This document shows, piece by piece, positions 49,240-56,613 of a stretch of DNA of 64,000 nt. Numbering within the stretch: the first letter of the stretch is position 1; every line of letters begins with the position of its first letter. The translations under genes were made by a program, and so were the position numbers. Source of the DNA: Shewanella sp. ANA-3 (GTDB taxonomy: Bacteria > Pseudomonadota > Gammaproteobacteria > Enterobacterales > Shewanellaceae); contig NC_008577.1 of assembly GCF_000203935.1 (NCBI RefSeq), positions 3,782,001-3,846,000 of the forward strand. The letters run 5' to 3'. The notes beneath the pieces are model-generated. The model made no database searches and was not told the DNA's origin. It saw only the letters and a list, made by a program, of their open reading frames with translations.

Positions 49240-50385
49240 CTAGTGCCCATCGAAGAACAGATAGTTTAGCCAGCCCTGCATCCGCAGCAGCACTTTGCGC
49301 ATCACGGCCACATGATGGAAATGTTCAGTGTACACAGCCACTTGTCCCGCAACGCCCGCCGGGAATTGACGGCGTATCGCATCATCTTCAATATCGATTA
49401 ATACGATAACCCGGCCACTTTGGAACAATTGATTAGACGATTGCAGCGTACCATTCATCTGAATCTCCCCCTCGGCCATCGCGGGGAGTACCTTAGCGAC
49501 TTTGCCCTTAAACACTTGTCCGGGCGCCGCATCTAATACCACCTCTGCCTCATCCCCTTCCTGTAATCGCAGCAGGGAGTTTTGCCAGAATGCGCCAGCA
49601 AAATAACGCTGCTCATCGGGAATAAAACTCATCACTGGCCGTAAAGGTAAAGGCACCGCCATTGCACCTGGGCGCAGCGCCATTTGGGTAACAATACCAT
49701 CGGCGGGTGCCCGTACTACGGTTTGCTCGAGATTATAGAGCGCGCTTTCAAGATCCCCCTGAAGCCCAGCGACCTTCGAATTTACCCCATCCACATTGGA
49801 CTCATAGGCAAGACGTGCGCGTAACTCTTCGGCCTGCGCAGCCGTTAGCTGAGCCTCTGAGGCAAAAAACAGTTGGCGTCGATTATCTAATTCCAGCGCA
49901 GTGAAGGGAGAGTTTGCCCCACCTTTACGATGGCCTTGCTCATAGCGATCATAGGCCGATTTATTGCGTTCCCTGTCGGCAGCCACTCTGGCCACATTCG
50001 CCTTGGCTGCCTCCCAAGCGGCCGCAAGTTGTGGCACTTCCTGCTCCGCCGCTAACAACGCCGCTTTTTTACGTTTTACCACGGCCTCAAAGGGTGTTGG
50101 GTCGATTCGAAATAGCACATCCCCTTGTTTCATCGGCGTATTTGGCTTAGCTTCCACCGAAATCACTAAACCTTTTACCGCAGGTGTAATCGGGATAGTG
50201 ACATAGTATTCCCGTGCGAAACGGGAATAGGGATGGTTGTAGTTCATGATAAGTAGCAGCGCCCCAATCAACACTACGCCTCCTAATACGGCGGTCGGCA
50301 CTGTCCATTTATTCATTGGGATCTTAAACACTTTAAAAATCACAATGCAGATCGAGGCGTAGGTTAATATCAGTAGTAAATCCAT
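49240..50385 (-). CDS. yiaV: HlyD-family membrane fusion protein (YiaV-like)
   Basis: A 381-residue periplasmic adaptor: one N-terminal membrane segment pair (residues 2-18 and 27-47), then a lipoyl-type half (ITPAVKGLVISVEAKPNTPMKQGDVLF), a coiled-coil hairpin (about 95-210), and the second half (LEQTVVRAPADGIVTQMALRPG). The remembered E. coli YiaV sequence is very similar, including the ending with VMRKVLLRM. It is followed in the operon order by YiaW upstream, not by an efflux pump, so what it couples to is unknown. Confidence 0.9.
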   Translation of the reverse strand: MDLLLILTYASICIVIFKVFKIPMNKWTVPTAVLGGVVLIGALLLIMNYNHPYSRFAREYYVTIPITPAVKGLVISVEAKPNTPMKQGDVLFRIDPTPFEAVVKRKKAALLAAEQEVPQLAAAWEAAKANVARVAADRERNKSAYDRYEQGHRKGGANSPFTALELDNRRQLFFASEAQLTAAQAEELRARLAYESNVDGVNSKVAGLQGDLESALYNLEQTVVRAPADGIVTQMALRPGAMAVPLPLRPVMSFIPDEQRYFAGAFWQNSLLRLQEGDEAEVVLDAAPGQVFKGKVAKVLPAMAEGEIQMNGTLQSSNQLFQSGRVIVLIDIEDDAIRRQFPAGVAGQVAVYTEHFHHVAVMRKVLLRMQGWLNYLFFDGH

Positions 50386-50386
50386 G

Positions 50387-50803
50387 TTACACCTCGGCTT
50401 TTTGGCTAGTTTCGGTCACACTGGCTTCTGTGGGTATTGCCTCGGATTGCTTCACCACCGCAGGCTTGGCTGTCGATTCCAGTTGTTCAAGCTTTGCCTG
50501 CAAGGCCAATACCGTTTCCCTTAGCGCTTTAACATCATCCTCCAATGCCTGCTCGCGCTTCATCACGGTATTAAAGCCCCAGCCTCTATCTTCTCGATAT
50601 AAGGTCGCCCAAATCCACAGAAACGGCCAAAGGGCATGCAAGGTAAATAAACTGACCCAGCCCGCGATATGCAATGCATCCTGCTGGGGATGATTGCGTT
50701 TTTTCGCAATTTCATAGGGGATATCGTGAATGGCAATTACGCCATAGAAGATCACCACTATGACAAAAAACAAAATGCCTAAGGCAAAATAATCCAAAAA
50801 CAT
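50387..50803 (-). CDS. yiaW: DUF3302 membrane protein (YiaW-like)
   Basis: A 138-residue protein with two membrane segments (residues 4-24 and about 50-70) and the DUF3302 pattern AIHDIPYEIAKKRNHPQ and AGWVSLFTLHALWPFLWIWA. The C-terminal third is coiled coil plus a loose tail. It starts one base before the YiaV-like gene; the YiaW/YiaV (or YibI/YibH) pair is conserved in enterobacteria. Confidence 0.88.
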   Translation of the reverse strand: MFLDYFALGILFFVIVVIFYGVIAIHDIPYEIAKKRNHPQQDALHIAGWVSLFTLHALWPFLWIWATLYREDRGWGFNTVMKREQALEDDVKALRETVLALQAKLEQLESTAKPAVVKQSEAIPTEASVTETSQKAEV

Positions 50804-51303
50804 GTTCAGCTCCCACTCCCTTCCCGCTCTTTATTTCGGTTAGAAATCAATCCCCTTGCCGAAACCGCCCTTTGCAACCGTGCCTATCAATGTGCAGCAC
50901 AATATAGTTCTACACCATGAAAACAAATTCGCAACAAATCCATTTAAATAGCTTGACCCAAAACACAATTGTTTATTTTGGCACGGCTAATGGCATCCAA
51001 AGATGCACTATCAGCAACGACAAATAGCGATAGCTAAGGTGGGATTGTTGTTTGCCAAATGCAGCAAATAGCAGGAAAGGGATCTTTAAAAGCCTAGGCC
51101 TTTACTTCTTGTATCGAGAAGGCTCTAGCGTGAGTGAGCAAAGCGTAACGTAAGCAAAGACAAGATTTGCAGGAAGCTAATATCAGCTTAGATTTCTATG
51201 TGGTAGCACCCGATGTAGAGGCGCAGGATCGCAATCTCACAGCTCCACAATGCAGAGTATTACGCCAAGAACCACAACAGCTAAGTATTTAACTTCAATC
51301 GAG
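50804..51303. other. Intergenic stretch with a possible gene remnant
   Basis: About 500 bases without an intact gene. A 36-base segment (50945-50980) recurs in imperfect form at 53570-53605. A stop-free frame without a start codon at 51149-51292 is listed separately. Confidence 0.4.
51149..51292 (+). pseudogene. Possible gene remnant (47 codons, no start)
   Basis: A plus-strand frame from just after a stop at 51146 to TAA at 51292 reads as a plausible, non-biased protein end (ISLDFYVVAPDVEAQDRNLT). It has no ATG/GTG start with a ribosome binding site and no partner upstream, so it looks like the 3' end of a deleted gene. It could also be chance. I do not recognise the family. Confidence 0.3.
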
Positions 51304-51759
51304 TTAACATCTTTCTTGCCACTGACACTCGACTAAATTGAACTCATAGTGGCTATCATGGGGAGCGATATTGGCCTTTAATTTAAAGCTTTGACCACCT
51401 GCGGCAATCCAGCACTTGGAGAACCATTCGATAAGCTCATTTGTCGCGATATGCCAAGGGTCAAGATCTTCATCCTTTTCGATATATTCCTCTTCAAATT
51501 CATCGGGATAAACATGGTCTATGTCGAGTAAATGAGGATTAACTGACGAGGCGTATGAAACCTTGCCATCGATATCCATAAAAAATACCCGCACTGGGAA
51601 TTGGGATGAAAAACCATCGACAAAAACTTCAAATGCCAGCGTGACCACCTCTTGAGGATAATCATGCCCAATCAATTGCTTAAGAACGGGCTGTAACTTA
51701 TCGGTGAGCTTATCTAAGTAGCCACCGACTTTTTCTGTAAACTCTTGCTCGAAACTCAT
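51304..51759 (-). CDS. Acidic protein of unknown function (about 151 aa)
   Basis: The frame is open from 51777, but the ATG at 51759 has GCAGGGAAGAG directly upstream and is preferred, giving MSFEQEFTEK. The protein is acidic with conserved-looking aromatic and Asp-rich segments (FFMDIDGKVSYAS; YPDEFEEEYIEKDEDLDPW) and no membrane segment. It lies alone between a possible remnant and the Ycf46-like gene. No family was recognised. Confidence 0.75.
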   Translation of the reverse strand: MSFEQEFTEKVGGYLDKLTDKLQPVLKQLIGHDYPQEVVTLAFEVFVDGFSSQFPVRVFFMDIDGKVSYASSVNPHLLDIDHVYPDEFEEEYIEKDEDLDPWHIATNELIEWFSKCWIAAGGQSFKLKANIAPHDSHYEFNLVECQWQERC

Positions 51760-51990
51760 CTCTTCCCTGCTTATCATGCGGTACGACTGGAACGGCGAAT
51801 ATTACTTATGTTAAAAAATGCCATTAAAGTTCTAAATAATCCATATCGACCAGCAAGTTAACATCGACGGCGCTGATATCCAACTCTTCCCCAACCAAAA
51901 GCCACTACTGAAATTTAAAGTCGTTTTATGGCGAATAAGGCTCGGCCCCATACGCAGCCATAACACAATCAGTGATAGTGGGTTAAGTTG

Positions 51991-53478
51991 CTACTCATGG
52001 GCATTGACTGTGCGTCCTGCGGCCCATTGTCTTAGGGCATTAATCTTATCGCCCATCACTATGGATAAAGGTTTGGTTTTGGTCAGTTCTTCTAACAACA
52101 TGTCTTGGTCAAGACTGCGCGCTAAACTGCGGGCGCTGTACATGGCGGCGATAACGGCTTGCTCGATTTCAGCTCCCGAAAACCCTTGGCTATGGCGCGA
52201 AAGCTGCGCAAGGTCGAGCCGAGTCACATCAATACCACGGCGCTGGCAATGGATTAAGAAAATCGCCTGACGAATTGCCTCGTCGGGTAAATCGACAAAG
52301 AAGATTTCATCCATTCGCCCCTTACGCATCAGCTCTGGAGGCAGGACTTGAATATCGTTAGCGGTGGCGACTACAAATACCTCGGACTTACGCTCCGCCA
52401 TCCAAGTTAATAGTGTGCCCAAAATGCGGGTCGAAGTGCCCTCATCACTGCTACTGCCGCTTAAGCCTTTCTCTATCTCATCAATCCAAAGGATACAGGG
52501 CGACATCATATCGGCCAGCTCGAGGGCGTTACGCAAGTTCTTTTCAGTTTCGCCTATGTATTTGTTATATAGGGCGCCCATATCGAGTCTGAGCAAGGGT
52601 CGTTGCCATACGCCCGCGACTGCTTTGGCCGCAAGGCTCTTACCGCTGCCCTGCACTCCGAGTAATAACACGCCTTTTGGCGCATCGGGTTGTACCGTAG
52701 CCTTGTCATCTGTGGTTGCCTGCGTCGCTGGCGCGCGCTGCTTTAACCATTTCTTGAGATTATGTAATCCAGCAATCTGCGAAAAATCACTGGTGTCGTA
52801 CTCAAATTGCAGCACACCGTTGAGATCGAGTAATTGGAATTTAGCTTTGTTGATAAGGTCCACATCCGAATGGGTAATGGCGCCATCATCCACAATGGCT
52901 TTGTGGATCAACCGTCTGGCATCATCTAAGGTCACACCGCGCAGGTTTTCCGCCAGTTTACCCACGGCTTTATCATCCACAGTGAGCGGCATGCCTTCGC
53001 CGCGCACTTTATCCACTTCAAGGTAAATCAAGTTCTCAAGCTGGGAGGTACTCGGCAGGGTGAGCTGAAAATAGGCGCAATAGCGCTTAATTTCGGGCGG
53101 GATCTCAAAGGCATGGCTCACCAGCACCAACGTATGTTGCAGCGCATCGTATTCGAGGGCGATTTCTTTAAGCAAACGGACATTCTTTGGCGCATCAACC
53201 ACAAAGGGGTGAAAATCACAGAGCACATAGATGCCCTGCTGGGTCGTCGATTTAATCTGCCCTAGGATATCGCCAGGTTCAGTATTAAATTTCTGCGCCG
53301 CCATGGGTTTATCGACCCGCGTCAGCCCTTGGGTAATGCTCCAGGTAAATAAGGGCTGATAGAGCACATTCGCCACCCGCTTAAGCATGTCTACAACACG
53401 GTATTCCTCATAGGTTTCAATCACTACGATGGGCGTTTTAGAACGTAGTACAGCGGTTAAATCGCGAATGTCTTGCAT
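51991..53478 (-). CDS. Ycf46-like AAA+ ATPase
   Basis: A 495-residue protein beginning at the ATG at 53478 (the 26-codon upstream extension is hydrophobic and unlike the family). The N-terminal part (PIVVIETYEEYRVVDMLKRVA) is typical of Ycf46. The AAA+ module has Walker A GVQGSGKSLAAKAVAG (near residue 275), Walker B CILWIDEIEKGL, sensor 1 VVATANDI and the Arg-finger region (MRKGRMDEIFFVD). The family is widespread in cyanobacteria and some proteobacteria, with roles in carbon metabolism regulation suggested in cyanobacteria; its role here is unknown. Confidence 0.88.
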   Translation of the reverse strand: MQDIRDLTAVLRSKTPIVVIETYEEYRVVDMLKRVANVLYQPLFTWSITQGLTRVDKPMAAQKFNTEPGDILGQIKSTTQQGIYVLCDFHPFVVDAPKNVRLLKEIALEYDALQHTLVLVSHAFEIPPEIKRYCAYFQLTLPSTSQLENLIYLEVDKVRGEGMPLTVDDKAVGKLAENLRGVTLDDARRLIHKAIVDDGAITHSDVDLINKAKFQLLDLNGVLQFEYDTSDFSQIAGLHNLKKWLKQRAPATQATTDDKATVQPDAPKGVLLLGVQGSGKSLAAKAVAGVWQRPLLRLDMGALYNKYIGETEKNLRNALELADMMSPCILWIDEIEKGLSGSSSDEGTSTRILGTLLTWMAERKSEVFVVATANDIQVLPPELMRKGRMDEIFFVDLPDEAIRQAIFLIHCQRRGIDVTRLDLAQLSRHSQGFSGAEIEQAVIAAMYSARSLARSLDQDMLLEELTKTKPLSIVMGDKINALRQWAAGRTVNAHE

Positions 53479-53695
53479 CTTAGTTTTCCATAATCCGTTA
53501 TGAAACGAAAAGTTAACATAAAACACCGCCACAAACAGGATTTTTACCACGCCCAAGCACTAATCGCTCTTAAATAGCTTGATCGAAAACACAGTTGTTA
53601 ATTTCAGTCTCATGCTTTAGCGCCAATCGGGGTAGACTATGGCCCAAGAACGTCTAAAGGCGTCAATTATCCCAATATAAAAAGGTACCCACACC

Positions 53696-54871
53696 ATGAT
53701 AGGAACTCCCTACACAGAGGGCGCTCGACGCGCCATGTTGCTTGGCTGCGGTGAGCTAGGTAAAGAAGTCGCCATCGAGCTCCAACGCTTAGGTGTTGAA
53801 GTGATTGGCGTCGATCGTTATCCTAATGCCCCTGCCATGCAAATTGCCCATCGCTCCCATGTGATCAATATGCTCGACGCTAAAGCGCTTCGCGCCATTA
53901 TCGAGCTAGAAAAGCCCCACTTAGTGATCCCCGAAATTGAAGCCATCGCCACTCAGACCTTGGTCGAGATGGAAACCGAAGGCCTCAATGTCGTGCCGAC
54001 CGCACGCGCGACTCAGCTGACCATGGACAGAGAAGGTATTCGTCGCCTCGCAGCCGAAACCTTAGGTCTACCGACCTCCCCCTATTTCTTCTGCGACACT
54101 GAAACCGAGTTTAATCAAGCCATTGGCAAGATTGGCGTACCCTGCGTGGTCAAACCCGTGATGAGTTCATCGGGCAAGGGCCAGAGTGTTATCCGTGATG
54201 CGGCCCAAAGCACCAAAGCTTGGCAATACGCCCAAGAAGGCGGCCGCGCGGGCGGTGGCCGTGTGATTGTTGAAGGCTTTATCCCCTTCGATTACGAAAT
54301 TACCCTGCTGACCATTAGTGCGGTTAACGGCATCCACTTCTGCGCGCCAATTGGCCACAGACAAGAAGACGGCGACTACCGCGAGTCATGGCAACCTCAA
54401 GCCATGTCGGCCGACGTGCTGGCAAAATCCCAAGCAATCGCCAGCAAAGTGGTCGAAGCCCTCGGCGGTTATGGCTTATTTGGGGTCGAGCTGTTTGTGA
54501 AGGGGAGCGATGTGTACTTCTCTGAAGTCTCGCCTCGTCCGCACGATACCGGTTTAGTCACCTTAATTAGCCAAGATTTATCCGAGTTTGCACTGCACGT
54601 TAGGGCGATTCTTGGTTTGCCCATTCCGAATATCCACCAACATGGCCCCAGCGCCTCGGCGGTAGTATTGGTGGAAGGCAAATCGAAAAACATTCGCTAT
54701 CAAGGTCTTGCCGATGCATTGGCGGCGGAAAATACTCAGCTCAGATTATTCGCTAAACCTGAAATCGATGGTCGCCGCCGTTTAGGGGTGGCCCTCGCCC
54801 GCGATAAGGATATCGAAAGCGCAGTCAACAAAGCGTTGGATAGTGCATCTAAGGTAAAAGTGATTTTCTAG
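53696..54871 (+). CDS. purT: Formate-dependent phosphoribosylglycinamide formyltransferase
   Basis: A 391-residue ATP-grasp enzyme that uses formate and ATP instead of formyl-tetrahydrofolate to convert GAR to FGAR in purine synthesis. Typical segments are MLLGCGELGKEVAIELQRLG, the P-loop-like MSSSGKGQSV (about residue 160), EGFIPFDYEITLLT and FSEVSPRPHDTGLVT. It stands alone, followed by a terminator at 54930. Confidence 0.97.
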   Translation: MIGTPYTEGARRAMLLGCGELGKEVAIELQRLGVEVIGVDRYPNAPAMQIAHRSHVINMLDAKALRAIIELEKPHLVIPEIEAIATQTLVEMETEGLNVVPTARATQLTMDREGIRRLAAETLGLPTSPYFFCDTETEFNQAIGKIGVPCVVKPVMSSSGKGQSVIRDAAQSTKAWQYAQEGGRAGGGRVIVEGFIPFDYEITLLTISAVNGIHFCAPIGHRQEDGDYRESWQPQAMSADVLAKSQAIASKVVEALGGYGLFGVELFVKGSDVYFSEVSPRPHDTGLVTLISQDLSEFALHVRAILGLPIPNIHQHGPSASAVVLVEGKSKNIRYQGLADALAAENTQLRLFAKPEIDGRRRLGVALARDKDIESAVNKALDSASKVKVIF

Positions 54872-54929
54872 GCATGAATGCTTAACGACTTGTCGCCAAT
54901 ACCTTAATGTTTAGTACTGTGATCAGCAC

Positions 54930-54958
54930 CGCGCCCAGCACTATTGCTGGGCGCGTTA
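54930..54958 (+). terminator. Terminator of purT
   Basis: CGCGCCCAGCA and TGCTGGGCGCG form a perfect 11-bp stem with a 4-base loop; a short TTATT follows. Confidence 0.75.
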
Positions 54959-55032
54959 TTAAGGCGTTTAAGCCGAGTTAACCGCCATACCAATCCTACT
55001 CAAATTGATTTCGCGTCTAATGCAAAAGCCTG

Positions 55033-56613
55033 ATGCAATCCAAGATGGTTTTGAGGCATAGTAGCCCTCTATTTGGCATGACCCACGCTAGGCTTTACTC
55101 TTATCCCATGGATTTACGCAGTCGTTATTCCACTCTCTTTCACTCTAAGCGCTTTCACTCTAAGCGCTTTCACTCTAGACGCTTTCAGTCCAAGCACTTT
55201 GAGCTCAAGCACTTTGAGCCTAGGCGCTCTAAATCCTTGCAAGCGATACATCGCCCCCTTTTTCTATTACTGGCGTTATCCTTTAGCTTAGTTTTCCTGA
55301 GTGCCTGTCAGCCAGCAAATCAAAATACATCGAGCATAAAAACAGACACCTCCGCCCCGCGTGAATTAAGCCAAGAGGTGTATGTGTGGCAGCGGCAATG
55401 GCGCGATGCTAATCAAAGCGCCTTGGTCGAAAGCCAAAGCGCGTTTAATGGCGTGCGCATTCTTGCATTGCAAGCCCATCCCAAACCCAATGGCGCGGAT
55501 ATCTGGTTTGAAGTGCAGGTCAACCATGAATGGTTACAGGCCGATCCTCGCCCTAAAGTGGCGGTAATAAGATTAGATGGCCAACTAACGCGCCTAAATA
55601 ATCGCGAAGTAATCCAAAAAATCCTCGCGCTCATTCAAGACTGGCAGGCAAAGGGTATCAAGCTTGCGGGAATTGAAATCGACTACGATAGCGCCAGCAG
55701 TAAACTCGCGGCCTATAACGCTTTTTTACTCGAGTTAAAAAGCCAATTACCTCACACACTTAAACTCAGCATTACCTCATTGCCCGCTTGGTTGAGCAGC
55801 CCGGAGTTTCCGCCGCTATTTGATAATATCGATGAGCTGGTACTGCAAATTCACAGTGTCAGCGATCCACGTTTAGGGCTGTTCGATGCCACGCAGGGTT
55901 GGCAGTGGGTCGAGCAGCTATCACGGTTAGCCAAGGTGCCTTATCTCATAGCTTTGCCGTCTTATGGCTCGGCGGTGTATAGCACAGCATCGGGTTATCG
56001 AGTGGAGAGTGAAGTGCCGATGCGAATGCCATTGGCAGACACTGTATCTTCGCAGCATGTTGCGCGCCAAGAGTTGATGGCCGATCCACAGGTGTTGCAG
56101 TCCTTCGTCAAACAACTGCACACCTTTGCCGACCCCAAGCTTAAGGGAATGATTTGGTTTCGATTACCCCTCGAAGGGGATAAACGGGTTTGGCCACTCT
56201 CGACCCTGATTGCGGTCGCCCAGCAGCAACCACTCGCCCCGCACATTGAGCTAGAAATCTTAAACCAAGCCAATACTGAGCCTGCCCAACATGAGGCACC
56301 GAAAACCAGCTTATTTCAATTAGTGTTAGTCAATAAGGGCAATCTTGCGGGCGAGTTGCCGGGCCAGTTGTCCCTAGCGGCGCAGGCGTGCAGCGGGTAT
56401 GATGCGCAAAACGGTTATCAAGCCAAATTAACCCAAGGAACATTAGTGTGGCTGTTACCGCAAGCCACCTCAACGGAGCGCGCAGCAGAGCCTGCCTCCT
56501 CGCAGTTTGCACCGAATTTAATCTCAGCGGTCGAGCTAAGCCCAAACGGGCGCAGAGTTATCGGTTGGGCACGTTGTGAGTCATTACATTTACAGGGAAT
56601 TTATGCGCCATAA
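55033..56613 (+). CDS. DUF3142 lipoprotein with repeat-rich N-terminus
   Basis: A frame of 526 residues. A lipoprotein signal (FLLLALSFSLVFLSACQPA) begins only near residue 75, after an extension containing six 5-residue repeats (FHSKR type). The mature part (about 105-390) is DUF3142, a TIM-barrel-like domain (VYVWQRQWRD; LAGIEIDYDSASSKLAAYNAFL; VLQIHSVSDPRLGLFD), and the end (about 400-526) is separate. The start is uncertain: ATG at 55033 or 55108, or TTG at 55237 (MQAIHRPLFLL), which would exclude the repeats and give a normal signal peptide. It overlaps the next gene by 11 bases, forming an operon. Confidence 0.8.
   Translation: MQSKMVLRHSSPLFGMTHARLYSYPMDLRSRYSTLFHSKRFHSKRFHSRRFQSKHFELKHFEPRRSKSLQAIHRPLFLLLALSFSLVFLSACQPANQNTSSIKTDTSAPRELSQEVYVWQRQWRDANQSALVESQSAFNGVRILALQAHPKPNGADIWFEVQVNHEWLQADPRPKVAVIRLDGQLTRLNNREVIQKILALIQDWQAKGIKLAGIEIDYDSASSKLAAYNAFLLELKSQLPHTLKLSITSLPAWLSSPEFPPLFDNIDELVLQIHSVSDPRLGLFDATQGWQWVEQLSRLAKVPYLIALPSYGSAVYSTASGYRVESEVPMRMPLADTVSSQHVARQELMADPQVLQSFVKQLHTFADPKLKGMIWFRLPLEGDKRVWPLSTLIAVAQQQPLAPHIELEILNQANTEPAQHEAPKTSLFQLVLVNKGNLAGELPGQLSLAAQACSGYDAQNGYQAKLTQGTLVWLLPQATSTERAAEPASSQFAPNLISAVELSPNGRRVIGWARCESLHLQGIYAP
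55138..55227 (+). repeat. Six tandem 15-bp repeats
   Basis: Six consecutive 15-bp units starting TTTCACTCTAAGCGC; the first two are identical and the later ones diverge step by step. In the frame of the DUF3142 lipoprotein they encode FHSKR-type repeats, but they may lie upstream of the true start. Confidence 0.85.
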
